DNA of 38,236 bases from NCBI GenBank assembly GCA_025352525.1, contig JANXTG010000036.1, positions 1 to 38,236 of the forward strand. Reading direction: 5' to 3'. Of this stretch, positions 16,415-25,197 are shown in pieces. The first letter of the stretch is position 1, and each line of letters opens with the position of its first letter. Both the position numbers and the translations under genes were made by a program. Below the pieces are notes generated by a model, which was not told the origin of the DNA, ran no database searches, and saw only the letters and a program-made list of their open reading frames with translations. Source of the DNA: Ferruginibacter sp. (GTDB lineage Bacteria; Bacteroidota; Bacteroidia; Chitinophagales; Chitinophagaceae).

Positions 16415-17362
16415 ATGAATTTAGTAATTGCATTTTTCAGGTTAATAAGATGGCCCAATCTAATTTTTATTGCCATTACACAGGCGCTTTTTTATTATTG
16501 TATTTATATACCATTACTCGCAAATTTTCCTACAAAAAATAACCAGTTTCTTTTCTTTATTTTAATGGCAGCATCAATATTTATTGCAGCTGCAGGTTAT
16601 ATTATTAATGATTATTTTGATATTCAGATTGACATAATAAATAAGCCACAAAAAATTGTCATTAACAGGTTTATAAAAAGGCGATGGGCTATTGTTTGGC
16701 ATTTATTACTTTCTGCAATAGGTATTATGCTGAGTTTTTACATAAGTCTAAAAACAGGAGAATGGCTCATTACTTTGGTAAACGTTTTTTGTGTTGCCAT
16801 ACTATTATTTTATTCGACTACATTCAAGAGAAAACTTTTATCGGGTAATTTCATCATTGCTGCTCTTACAGGCTGGGTTATTTTAGTAGTTTATCTTTTT
16901 GGCGGAGCAGAAATATTTTCGCTCAGGGGTTGGTCTTCAGCAGTTTCAACTTTAAATGTTCGCAGGTTTTTTAAATTTACTTTGCTTTACACATCTTTTG
17001 CATTTATCATGACTTTAATAAGAGAAGTAATTAAAGATTTAGAAGATATGGAAGGCGATAGAAAATATAATTGTACAACTATGCCAATTTTTTGGGGAGT
17101 ACCAGCTGCAAAAATATTTACGGCTGTCTGGATATTTGTTTGCATTTCAATACTTGCAGTTTTACAATTATATGCCTGGCAATCTGGCTGGTGGTGGGCA
17201 GCTACCTATATTCTTTTTTTTACTGTTTTACCTTTAGTTATTTTACTTATCAAATTATATAAAGCTTCAACTTCTACCAATTACCATTCGTTAAGCAATA
17301 TTGTAAAGCTTGTAATGCTTTCAGGAATATTCTCTATGGTGTTTGTTAAATTCATTTTATAA
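16415..17362 (+). CDS. UbiA-family prenyltransferase, geranylgeranylglycerol-phosphate transferase-like
   Basis: A 315-residue integral membrane protein with about eight or nine hydrophobic helices. The two Asp-rich motifs of UbiA enzymes are present: NDYFDIQID (about 65-73) and DLEDMEGD (about 208-215), which bind the Mg-prenyl diphosphate. Bacteroidota members of this branch are usually annotated as digeranylgeranylglyceryl-phosphate-synthase-like because of similarity to archaeal enzymes; the actual prenyl acceptor is not established. Its stop overlaps the maf start by one base (TAATG at 17360-17364), so the two are probably translationally coupled. Confidence 0.85.
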   Translation: MNLVIAFFRLIRWPNLIFIAITQALFYYCIYIPLLANFPTKNNQFLFFILMAASIFIAAAGYIINDYFDIQIDIINKPQKIVINRFIKRRWAIVWHLLLSAIGIMLSFYISLKTGEWLITLVNVFCVAILLFYSTTFKRKLLSGNFIIAALTGWVILVVYLFGGAEIFSLRGWSSAVSTLNVRRFFKFTLLYTSFAFIMTLIREVIKDLEDMEGDRKYNCTTMPIFWGVPAAKIFTAVWIFVCISILAVLQLYAWQSGWWWAATYILFFTVLPLVILLIKLYKASTSTNYHSLSNIVKLVMLSGIFSMVFVKFIL

Positions 17363-17937
17363 TGTTCAATCAAAAAATAATACTCGCTTCACAATCGCCA
17401 AGGCGTAGAGAATTGTTGCATTTAGCAGAAATTAATTTTGATGTTATTGTTGCAGATACAGATGAAAGTTACCCGACAGATTTATCTTTTGAAGAGATTG
17501 CTATACACATTGCCAAAAACAAAGCACTCGCCGTAGCTCATCAAAATAAAACGGATAAAATAATCTTGGCTGCAGATACCATTGTAATTTGTAATAGAGA
17601 AGTGATTGGTAAACCAATAAATGAAGAGGACGCTGTTAATATTATTTCTAAACTCTCAGGAAATAAACATAGCGTGATAACAGGAGTTTACATGTTTCAA
17701 AAAACAAGAGAGATTTTCTTTGCAGATGTAACAGAAGTTACCTTTCACAACCTTACACAAACTCAAATTAAATACTACGTAAATAAATATAAGCCTTTTG
17801 ATAAAGCTGGTGCATATGCCATACAGGAATGGATAGGAGCCGTGGGTATTAAAAATATTAATGGTGATTTTTATAACGTAATGGGTCTTCCAATAAGCAG
17901 GGTGGTAGAGACTTTACAGCAATTTTCTTCTCAATAA
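17362..17937 (+). CDS. maf: Maf family nucleotide pyrophosphatase
   Basis: Hydrolyses dTTP/UTP and modified nucleotides to monophosphates (house-cleaning). In 191 residues: ILASQSPRRREL (7-18) is the conserved signature, ILAADTIV has the catalytic D72, GKP follows near 83-85, and the SGNKHSVITGV and FDKAGAYAIQEW segments are typical of the YhdE subgroup. The start codon overlaps the upstream prenyltransferase stop. DUF2851 follows 75 bases downstream. Confidence 0.95.
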   Translation: MFNQKIILASQSPRRRELLHLAEINFDVIVADTDESYPTDLSFEEIAIHIAKNKALAVAHQNKTDKIILAADTIVICNREVIGKPINEEDAVNIISKLSGNKHSVITGVYMFQKTREIFFADVTEVTFHNLTQTQIKYYVNKYKPFDKAGAYAIQEWIGAVGIKNINGDFYNVMGLPISRVVETLQQFSSQ

Positions 17938-18012
17938 TCTTCGCATCGATCATAATATTTTTATAATAAATCTTTTCATCTATTATATTACATTTTACCT
18001 AATAATTTGTTT

Positions 18013-19281
18013 ATGACCGAACAGCTTCTTCAGTTTATATGGCAGTTTCAGTACTTCAATAAAACCAATTTAATTTCAAATAAAGGGGAACAAATACAGA
18101 TTATTCATCCGGGTTTTCACAACAGCAACCAAGGACCGGATTTTTTAAATGCAAGAATAAAAATTGCAGATACTACACTTGCCGGAAGTATTGAAGTACA
18201 CATCAACGCAGGCGAATGGAATTTACACAAACACAGCAGCGACAGTAATTATAACAATGTAATTTTACATGTAGTATGGATTAACGATAAAACAATAGCT
18301 GTTGATATACCTACACTTGAATTAAACAATAGGGTTTCAAGTCTGCTGCTTAGTCAGTATGAAAAGCTAATGATTAACCGCAATTTTATTCCTTGCGAAG
18401 AACAGATTGCATCCGTTAATCATTTTACTTTCACAGCCTGGAAAGAAAGATTAATGGTGGAAAGGTTGCAGGAAAAAGCCGCAATCATTTCAGAAAAATT
18501 AAAAAAATACAATAACCATTGGGAAGAAATATTCTGGCAGTTACTGGCAAAAAATTTCGGAATTAAAATTAATAGTGATGCCTTTGAGGGTATGGCCGTT
18601 TCTATTCCTATTAGTATACTGGCAAAACACAAAAACCAGTTCCACCAGCTGGAAGCATTGCTGATGGGCCAATGCGGACTTTTAAACAAAGACCTTACTG
18701 ATGATTATGCCGTAATGCTGCAAAAAGAATACAGGTTTCTTCAAAAGAAATATGATCTACAGCCGACGCATTTACCTGTTTACTTTTTACGGATGCGGCC
18801 GGCAAATTTTCCTACAATTAGATTGTCTCAATTAGCTGCTTTGGTAAATAACAGCAATCATTTATTTTCAATCATAAAAGAATCAACTAATTTAAAAGAG
18901 GTACAAAAGTTATTTGATATAGTTGCAAACGATTATTGGCATTACCATTATTTATTTGATGAAGAATCTGTTTTTAAAAAGAAAAAACTTGGCAAGCAGA
19001 TGATACAAAATATAATTGTAAATACTGTGTTGCCGTTTTTATACGCATATGGCTGGTACTACAATGCGGAACATTATAAAGAAAAAGCATTGTTGTGGGC
19101 ATCGCAATTATTACCTGAACAAAATTTTATTACAAAAGGTTTTGCAGAACTGGGTATAGAAAATAAATCTGCTTACGATTCTCAGGCACTTATTCAATTA
19201 AAAAATAAATACTGCAACGAAAAAAGGTGCTTGGATTGTTCGGTTGGCAACAGTATTTTAAAAAAAGAAACCGACAATTAA
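18013..19281 (+). CDS. DUF2851 family protein
   Basis: With the ATG at 18013 (preferred over a TTG at 18007) the protein has 422 residues. The N terminus reads MTEQLLQFIWQFQYFN, then IIHPGFHNSNQGPDFLNARIKI, GSIEVHINAGEW and NVILHVVW, the conserved DUF2851 block that resembles a nuclease-like fold with Asp and His positions; the middle is helical. The C terminus carries Y-C-x4-C-x2-C (C401, C406, C409), a possible metal or Fe-S ligand cluster. The family is common and nearly restricted to Bacteroidota; function unknown. It converges on osmC with a gap of three bases. Confidence 0.85.
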   Translation: MTEQLLQFIWQFQYFNKTNLISNKGEQIQIIHPGFHNSNQGPDFLNARIKIADTTLAGSIEVHINAGEWNLHKHSSDSNYNNVILHVVWINDKTIAVDIPTLELNNRVSSLLLSQYEKLMINRNFIPCEEQIASVNHFTFTAWKERLMVERLQEKAAIISEKLKKYNNHWEEIFWQLLAKNFGIKINSDAFEGMAVSIPISILAKHKNQFHQLEALLMGQCGLLNKDLTDDYAVMLQKEYRFLQKKYDLQPTHLPVYFLRMRPANFPTIRLSQLAALVNNSNHLFSIIKESTNLKEVQKLFDIVANDYWHYHYLFDEESVFKKKKLGKQMIQNIIVNTVLPFLYAYGWYYNAEHYKEKALLWASQLLPEQNFITKGFAELGIENKSAYDSQALIQLKNKYCNEKRCLDCSVGNSILKKETDN

Positions 19282-19284
19282 AGT

Positions 19285-19689
19285 TTACCAGTTGTATTCA
19301 ATGTTTATTTCTAAATCTGGATGAAGACTTTTAGTTACCGGACAATTATTTCCTACTCTTTCTAAAATAATTTTATCTTTTTCATCTAATTGAAGTGTAG
19401 AAGGCATATTTAATGTTACTTCTATTTTTGCTACTCGCCTTGGGTCTGGGAGCATGTGTTTTGTTACTTCAACAGTTGTATCTGTAAGGTTAATTTTCAT
19501 ATCATCTGCTTTAATGCCCATCGTAGTTGTAATACAGGTTGCAAGAGATACACACAAAAGATCAGTTGGGCTAAAACGATCTCCTTTTCCACGGTTATCA
19601 GTTGGTGCATCGGTCTCTATTATACTCCCACTTTGCAGGTGTTTCGCCTCACATCTAAGTGTGCCTCTATAAATTATATTTGCAGTCAT
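19285..19689 (-). CDS. OsmC-like peroxiredoxin
   Basis: A 134-residue cytoplasmic OsmC/Ohr-fold protein that reduces organic hydroperoxides through two cysteines. C52 in SLATCITTTMGI and C116 in GNNCPVTKSLHP are the expected pair; FSPTDLLCVSLATC is the usual helix start. Compared with Ohr, the TDAPTDNRGKGDRFSPTDLL segment fits the YhfA/OsmC branch. It is transcribed divergently from the outer-membrane-type gene across a 99-base region that includes an inverted repeat. Confidence 0.92.
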   Translation of the reverse strand: MTANIIYRGTLRCEAKHLQSGSIIETDAPTDNRGKGDRFSPTDLLCVSLATCITTTMGIKADDMKINLTDTTVEVTKHMLPDPRRVAKIEVTLNMPSTLQLDEKDKIILERVGNNCPVTKSLHPDLEINIEYNW

Positions 19690-19732
19690 GTTTTAATGAT
19701 TTTATTTTGGTTTTGTTAGAATTAAATTATGT

Positions 19733-19754
19733 TATACTAGGCGCTAACAGTATA
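19733..19754. promoter_or_regulatory. Dyad TATACT-N10-AGTATA between osmC and the next gene
   Basis: Perfect 6-bp inverted repeat, arms at 19733-19738 and 19749-19754. The right arm overlaps the probable -7 element at 19753-19760, so a bound regulator could block that promoter and perhaps act on the divergent osmC gene. Could be chance in AT-rich DNA. Confidence 0.3.
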
Positions 19755-19760
19755 TTTTTG
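19753..19760 (+). promoter_or_regulatory. Probable -7 promoter element of the outer-membrane-type gene
   Basis: TATTTTTG fits TAnnTTTG, 28 bases before the ATG at 19789. No convincing -33 TTTG at the usual distance. Confidence 0.42.
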
Positions 19761-19788
19761 TATAAATTTACTCAGATAAATATTCTAC

Positions 19789-20577
19789 ATGAAGAAAATA
19801 TTTTTTTCGCTCCTCGTCCTCACGGTTTCTGTCCAATTAATGGCCCAGGAAAAAACAAAAAGTGCAAAAGAACTTAAAAAAGAAATTCGTAAAGAAAGAA
19901 TAACTGCAATTGCAAGGCAAGAAGAAGAAGGCGTAATTACTTACAATAAACATTTTTTGGGTGGAATAAAACTTACAACTGATGGATATGGCGGTTTTTT
20001 GGAAATCGGCAGAGCGCAGTCTGTAAAGAAAGCTTTGCTTTTTCAGCTTGATATTTCTGAAAGAAAACATCCAAAAGAAGAAAAACAATTTAGCCAGAGC
20101 AGCAACGCAGGACCATTTATTTATGGAAAGATTAATTATTTCTATCCCGTAAAATTGGGAGTTCAACAACAATTTTTGCTGGGTAACAAAGGCAATAAAA
20201 ATGGTGTTAGCATAAGTGCAAATGTTGGCGGAGGCATAGCTATTGGTTTGTTAAGACCATATTTACTGGGTTACGACAGTGCAGGCATACAAATTTTTAA
20301 GGGTTTAGCAGATGACAGCACAAGATTTTTAACTCAAGATCCCGTAAGCGGACCAAATTTTGGAACCGGGTTTAATAAATTAAAAGTAACACCTGGTGCT
20401 TACGCCAAAGCAGGTTTGCGTTTTGACTATGGAAAATACAATGAAATGATTAATGCGCTCGAAGTTGGCATAGTTGCAGAATTTTACAGCAAAGCGATTC
20501 CTCAAATGGCCTTTACCAAACACGAAAAGTTTTTCTTTTCTGCATATGTAACCATAATGTTTGGCAAAAGAAAATAG
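19789..20577 (+). CDS. Exported protein, probable outer-membrane beta-barrel, unknown function
   Basis: The 262-residue protein has a clear signal peptide ([20 protein letters not shown]), then a short charged Lys/Glu-rich segment (21-45) and a region of alternating strands rich in Gly and aromatic residues ([68 protein letters not shown]). The final strand pattern and length suggest an eight- to ten-strand outer-membrane barrel. I do not recognise a named family. It has its own probable promoter; lipA follows, with its ATG 46 bases after this stop. Confidence 0.7.
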   Translation: MKKIFFSLLVLTVSVQLMAQEKTKSAKELKKEIRKERITAIARQEEEGVITYNKHFLGGIKLTTDGYGGFLEIGRAQSVKKALLFQLDISERKHPKEEKQFSQSSNAGPFIYGKINYFYPVKLGVQQQFLLGNKGNKNGVSISANVGGGIAIGLLRPYLLGYDSAGIQIFKGLADDSTRFLTQDPVSGPNFGTGFNKLKVTPGAYAKAGLRFDYGKYNEMINALEVGIVAEFYSKAIPQMAFTKHEKFFFSAYVTIMFGKRK

Positions 20578-20623
20578 TGCATCGTATGTATCTTTACATG
20601 GTAAGAAAGATTACAACTCAAGT

Positions 20624-21541
20624 ATGGATTCCAATATATCAACTGAAGAACAAAAAATAAAAAAACCAAATTGGCTGCGTGTAAAACTTCCTATTGGCGA
20701 AGAATACAAGCATGTTAGAAATTTGGTAGATACTCATAAACTTCATACAATTTGCGAGAGTGGAAATTGTCCAAATATGGGTGAATGCTGGGGGGCAGGT
20801 ACTGCAACATTTATGATTCTTGGTAACATTTGTACACGCAGTTGCGGATTTTGTGCGGTAGCAACAGGAAGACCTGATGCAGTTGATTGGGACGAGCCAC
20901 AACGTGTGGCAGAAGCTATCCACTTAATGAAAGTAAAACATGCAGTAATTACTTCTGTTGACAGAGATGAATTAAAGGATGGTGGAAGCATTATTTGGGA
21001 AAATACGATTAAAGCTGTTTACGCTTTAAATCCTGATACAACTTTAGAAACGCTAATACCGGATTTTAAAGCAGAAAAACACAATATTCAAAGAATAATA
21101 GATGCCGCGCCGCATGTTGTAAGTCATAATATTGAAACAACCGAAAGGCTCACGAAACAAGTTCGCATACAAGCCAAATACTGGCAAAGCATGGAGACTT
21201 TAAAAATTTTAAAAGAAGGTGGCATGCGTACCAAAAGCGGTATCATGTTAGGTTTGGGAGAAGCTAAAGAAGAAGTTGTTCAAACCTTAAAAGATTTATA
21301 TAACAGTGGGGTAGATGTAGTTACTATTGGACAATACCTACAGCCTACAAAAAAACATTTGCCTGTAGAAAGATTTATTCATCCGGATGAGTTTGCAGAA
21401 TACAGAGAAATAGGTTACCAATTAGGATTGGATTATGTTGAAAGTGGTCCTTTAGTAAGATCATCATACCACAGTGAAAAACATGTGATAAAAAACTGGG
21501 GAAGAAATAAATGGATGGAAGAAAAGCAGAAAAGTTTGTAA
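20624..21541 (+). CDS. lipA: Lipoyl synthase (radical SAM)
   Basis: Inserts two sulfur atoms into octanoyl chains on lipoyl-dependent enzymes. The ATG at 20624 gives 305 residues; the longer frame to 20561 starts inside the upstream gene. The auxiliary 4Fe-4S motif is C44-x4-C49-x5-C55 ([12 protein letters not shown]), and the radical SAM motif is C70-x3-C74-x2-C77 (CTRSCGFC). The substrate-handling RSSYH motif is present near the C terminus. A TATCTTTA box at 20589-20596 resembles a -7 element. A strong terminator follows, so the transcript ends here. Confidence 0.97.
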   Translation: MDSNISTEEQKIKKPNWLRVKLPIGEEYKHVRNLVDTHKLHTICESGNCPNMGECWGAGTATFMILGNICTRSCGFCAVATGRPDAVDWDEPQRVAEAIHLMKVKHAVITSVDRDELKDGGSIIWENTIKAVYALNPDTTLETLIPDFKAEKHNIQRIIDAAPHVVSHNIETTERLTKQVRIQAKYWQSMETLKILKEGGMRTKSGIMLGLGEAKEEVVQTLKDLYNSGVDVVTIGQYLQPTKKHLPVERFIHPDEFAEYREIGYQLGLDYVESGPLVRSSYHSEKHVIKNWGRNKWMEEKQKSL

Positions 21542-21562
21542 ATAGATACATTTAAATAATTT

Positions 21563-21593
21563 AAAGCCGGGTGTAAATACAGCCGGCTTTTTT
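21563..21593 (+). terminator. Intrinsic terminator after lipA
   Basis: Arms AAAGCCGG (21563-21570) and CCGGCTTT (21583-21590), with additional inner TGTA/TACA pairing, continuing into a T-run. 21 bases past the lipA stop. Confidence 0.92.
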
Positions 21594-21683
21594 ATTTGAG
21601 TATGGATATTAAAACAGAATATTTTTTAAGTGGTTAACTTGCTTCAATTACTATATTTCAGATAACCTAAAAGCCTAAAAAAG

Positions 21684-23771
21684 TTGACTAATATTTTCAG
21701 TAAAAAATTTTTCCCTGTAGGCTTTGTTTTTATAATTTTTATAGCTGTATCAGTTTTGCTTCGGTTGGCACTCATGTTTCAATCCGGGTTAAATGCACGT
21801 ATGAATTTGGGGGAATATGCAGGTTCTTTCGTGGTAGGAATTTTATATGATATTTCTGTTGCCTTTTTTGCCATAGTTCCTTTTGTAGTTTACGTTTGGT
21901 TGCAAAATGATTTAGTCTACCGCAAAAAAATAATCCCTCTAATAATTGCAGTATTTAGTATTGTGATCGGATTATTAATATTTACCAATATTATTCCTAA
22001 AGAATTTAATGCACTGGTTTTTAAAATCTTCCTTTATTATATTATTTTTCGTTTTGTTTTATACCTGCTAATGGCATTTGTAAGTGCTGCTTTAAGAGCT
22101 AAAATAAGGATAGTTTTATTAAATATCATGCTGGTTATAACATTAATGATTATCATTTTTAATGCAGTTAGCGAATGGTTTTTTTGGGAAGAGTTTTCAA
22201 CACGATATAATTTTATAGCGGTTGATTATTTAATTTATACAAATGAAGTTATTGGGAACATAAAAGAATCATACCCTATTTATTTGATTGTTACCATACT
22301 TTTAATTATTGTTTTTGCCTTGCTTTTTACAATCAGGAAAATAATTTTACGTTGGGCCTATATCTGCGAAAGTATACAGCAAAGAACATGGAAAGCATTG
22401 CTATTATTGGTTTTACCGGTTATTCTTTATTTTACTGTTCAGGAAAAGTGGCATCACTTCAGCAAAAATGAATTTGCAAATGAGCTTGCAGCTAACGGAA
22501 TTTACCAGTTTGGTGTAGCTTTTAAAAACAATGATCTGGATTTTTATAAATTTTATAAAACCATCCCTGATAGTGAAGCTTTTAAAACTGTTAAGTATCA
22601 ACTTAGTGCCAGCAACAGCAACTTTACCACCAATGATCCTTATAATATTGAAAGAAAAATAATTTCCGGCAAAGCCGAAAAAAAATTAAATGTAGTTTTA
22701 ATTAGTGTTGAAAGTTTAAGTGCAAGTTTTATGCAGCATTTTGGCAGCACTGAAAATATTACCCCGTATTTAGATTCGCTTTCAGAAAAAAGTATGTTGT
22801 TTACCAATCTTTATGCTTCAGGCACAAGAACGGTAAGAGGTCTGGAGGCATTGACTTTATCTTTGCCACCTGTACCCGGGCAGAGTATTATTAAGCGACC
22901 TGATAATGCTAATATGTTTACCATTGGTTCTGTATTTAAAAGTAAGGGCTACGTTACCCAGTTTATTTATGGAGGCTACAGTTATTTTGATAATATGCAG
23001 GCTTTTTTTAGTAGTAATGGCTATGAAGTTATTGACAGAACCGCTATAAAGCCCGCAGATATTCACTATCAAAATATTTGGGGCGTTGCTGATGAAGATG
23101 AGTTTACACTTGCACTGAACACAATTGATAAAAATTATCAGCAACAAAAATTATTTTTCACGCATATAATGACAGTCTCAAACCATCGTCCTTTTACTTA
23201 TCCGGATGGAAGAATTGATATTGCTGCAGCTACACAATCTCGAAGCGGTGCCGTAAAATATACAGATTATTGTATAAACAAATTTTTGAAAGAAGCGTCA
23301 TTAAAGCCTTGGTTTGATAGTACCATTTTTGTAATTGTGGCTGACCATTGTGCCGGAAGTGCTGGTAGCGTTCAGCTTCCGGTTACAGGTTATCATATTC
23401 CATTGCTGATATTTTCTCCAAAAAATATTTTACCTGTGCAGGTAAATGATTTAACCGCACAAATAGACATTGCCCCAACTGTTTTAGGATTGCTAGAGTT
23501 TAGTTATAATTCAAAATTTTTTGGACAGGATATATTTAAAACTTCTACACCAGAAAGACGGGCATTTATAAGTACTTATCAGGGTCTCGGTTTTATTCAA
23601 AAGGATCAGTTGATAATTCAGTCCCCAGTAAGAAAAGTAAATCAGTATAAACCCGATTTTAAAACCGGGACAGCCTCAATTATAAACACAAACGACAGTT
23701 TGGTAAAAATAGCTACATCCTTCTACCAGGCTGCAGCATGGCTAATAAAAAATAAAAAATTCAACAAGTAA
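21684..23771 (+). CDS. LtaS-like membrane phosphoglycerol transferase / sulfatase-fold protein
   Basis: A 695-residue protein with five or six N-terminal membrane helices (up to about 250) and a large periplasmic alkaline-phosphatase-fold domain. Metal and catalytic positions resemble LtaS: E343 in ISVESLSA, the likely nucleophile T383 in ASGTRTVRGLEA, H501 in SNHRPFTYP, and D554-H555 in VADHCAG. Gram-negative members may add phosphoglycerol or phosphoethanolamine-like groups to surface glycans; the acceptor is unknown here. The start must be the TTG at 21684: the frame has a stop at 21663-21665, no ATG in between, and the next Met would delete the first membrane helix. Converges on the next gene with a one-base gap. 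Confidence 0.86.
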   Translation: MTNIFSKKFFPVGFVFIIFIAVSVLLRLALMFQSGLNARMNLGEYAGSFVVGILYDISVAFFAIVPFVVYVWLQNDLVYRKKIIPLIIAVFSIVIGLLIFTNIIPKEFNALVFKIFLYYIIFRFVLYLLMAFVSAALRAKIRIVLLNIMLVITLMIIIFNAVSEWFFWEEFSTRYNFIAVDYLIYTNEVIGNIKESYPIYLIVTILLIIVFALLFTIRKIILRWAYICESIQQRTWKALLLLVLPVILYFTVQEKWHHFSKNEFANELAANGIYQFGVAFKNNDLDFYKFYKTIPDSEAFKTVKYQLSASNSNFTTNDPYNIERKIISGKAEKKLNVVLISVESLSASFMQHFGSTENITPYLDSLSEKSMLFTNLYASGTRTVRGLEALTLSLPPVPGQSIIKRPDNANMFTIGSVFKSKGYVTQFIYGGYSYFDNMQAFFSSNGYEVIDRTAIKPADIHYQNIWGVADEDEFTLALNTIDKNYQQQKLFFTHIMTVSNHRPFTYPDGRIDIAAATQSRSGAVKYTDYCINKFLKEASLKPWFDSTIFVIVADHCAGSAGSVQLPVTGYHIPLLIFSPKNILPVQVNDLTAQIDIAPTVLGLLEFSYNSKFFGQDIFKTSTPERRAFISTYQGLGFIQKDQLIIQSPVRKVNQYKPDFKTGTASIINTNDSLVKIATSFYQAAAWLIKNKKFNK

Positions 23772-23772
23772 A

Positions 23773-23967
23773 CTAATTTTTGTTTGTCTTTATCTGATGC
23801 TGAATGTAACCGGTTCTCTGTTGGTTATTATTGCCAGTATTTGTTTGTTTGTTACAAGTTCCCAGAGCCCAATAAATAAGTATAAAAATAAGCACAGTAG
23901 AGAAACAGCCGCCGCCTAATTTTTTTGCACCATAGCCTGCAATTAACGTCTTAAATAAATTGTTCAT
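23773..23967 (-). CDS. Small membrane protein, unknown function
   Basis: Starting from the ATG at 23967 gives 64 residues: a short amphipathic start (MNNLFKTLIAGYGAKKLGGG), one hydrophobic helix (FSTVLIFILIYWALG, about 22-36) and a polar Asn/Gln-rich tail. The frame extends to 24012, but the additional residues look non-conserved in character. Similar short proteins with a GAKKLGGG-CFSTVLIF core seem familiar from Chitinophagaceae genomes; I cannot name a family. Its 3' end nearly touches the LtaS-like gene. Confidence 0.6.
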   Translation of the reverse strand: MNNLFKTLIAGYGAKKLGGGCFSTVLIFILIYWALGTCNKQTNTGNNNQQRTGYIQHQIKTNKN

Positions 23968-24065
23968 TTCGTTGTGTTTAATAGTAAGATAAATATTTTG
24001 TAAGGCAAACAAATTTGATACCGTAAAATATCATAAAAATTACACATAACTTAAAAATTAATTTA

Positions 24066-24091
24066 ATAAAAAAGCCCCAATTACTCGGGGC
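24066..24091 (-). terminator. Intrinsic terminator after btuG
   Basis: Arms GCCCC (24074-24078) and GGGGC (24087-24091). Read on the minus strand, the hairpin is followed by six T. It lies 26 bases past the btuG stop and ends the B12 uptake transcript. Confidence 0.85.
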
Positions 24092-24116
24092 ATTTAAATA
24101 ATCTAGTAAATATAAT

Positions 24117-25196
24117 TTATCGTTTAAATAATATTTTGTTTGGATTTATTCCCGGTGCTGTAGAAAAAGAGAATTTTTTTACACCCATACTGTTAAAACA
24201 AATTACTTTGCCCGCAGTAGTATAATTACCTGCATCAGCAATGTAAACATCTCCATTCTGCTCATCTATATTTAAGCCATAAGCTGTTTGAACAACCGTA
24301 CCATCTGTAATAAATTCGTTTCTAACAATGGTATTTGTTGCGGTATTGTAAACTTTAGCAGTTCCTGTTCCACCATAGAAATAAGCAATGTTTCCAAAGA
24401 TTCTGATATTTGAATATGCAAAATTGCTGCCTAAACTTGTACTTGTAGTATTGGTTGAACCGTTAATTACAGAAATAGAAGCAGGTATATTACCGTAGTC
24501 GCCGTAAGCACTTACAAATATATTTCCGGCAGTATTTATTTCTATTTTGTAAGGATTAACGCCAACTTTTACTTTCCTTATTTCCTGTTCAGTATTTAAA
24601 TCTATTACAGATACAGTTGAATCGGGAGTTGTATTAAAACCTCCGGAATTTGCTACATATAAGAAATTTGAAGAAGCTGCAATACCTTCAGGATTTGCAC
24701 CCACGGTTATTGATTTTATTATTGAAAGAGAAGTCGTATCTATTACACTTACTGTATTATCATAAGAGGTGACATAAACTTTACCTTTTGCTCCCACAGC
24801 ATATCTTGGCTGCTTATTTACAGTATTGTTTAAGAAAGAAATATTTTTAATTAAGATTGCGCTTGCGGCATTTAAAACAGTTACTCTTCCAGAACCATTC
24901 ATTACAACATACATTTTACTACCATAGATAATAGCATCATTGCCGATTTCTCCAAGCCCCGCTGTTAAGGTTGGATTTTGTTGCAGAAAGAAATCGCCAC
25001 TCAACGAAACTGTATTATTTGTGTAAAAAGCCAATTTTGTATTGTTTCCCCCAAAACTTCCTTCACTTAAAATATATTCTCCCACAGCAGGCGACAATAG
25101 TACGGGCGCAACGGCAACAGGAACATCCACTTTTTTACAAGCTGCGAGAATGGCAACAACACTTACAAAAGCAATACTGGTTTTTCTAAAATTCAT
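24117..25196 (-). CDS. btuG: BtuG-like surface lipoprotein, beta-propeller (DUF5074/YncE type)
   Basis: A lipoprotein of 359 residues with signal ILAAC (lipidated C20), then a seven-bladed-propeller-like array of strands: YVVMNGSGRVTVLN, YVTSYDNTVSVIDTTSL, YVANSGG...STVSVIDLNTEQEI, FVSAYGDYG...SVING, YFYGGTGTAKVYNTATN, YIADAGNYTTAGKVICFN. In Bacteroides, BtuG is a surface propeller that binds cobalamin very tightly and works with BtuB. Here the gene directly follows a btuB-like receptor (one-base gap) under a cobalamin riboswitch, which makes the BtuG role likely; sequence alone would only give a YncE-type propeller. A minus-strand terminator follows. Confidence 0.85.
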   Translation of the reverse strand: MNFRKTSIAFVSVVAILAACKKVDVPVAVAPVLLSPAVGEYILSEGSFGGNNTKLAFYTNNTVSLSGDFFLQQNPTLTAGLGEIGNDAIIYGSKMYVVMNGSGRVTVLNAASAILIKNISFLNNTVNKQPRYAVGAKGKVYVTSYDNTVSVIDTTSLSIIKSITVGANPEGIAASSNFLYVANSGGFNTTPDSTVSVIDLNTEQEIRKVKVGVNPYKIEINTAGNIFVSAYGDYGNIPASISVINGSTNTTSTSLGSNFAYSNIRIFGNIAYFYGGTGTAKVYNTATNTIVRNEFITDGTVVQTAYGLNIDEQNGDVYIADAGNYTTAGKVICFNSMGVKKFSFSTAPGINPNKILFKR

Positions 25197-25197
25197 C

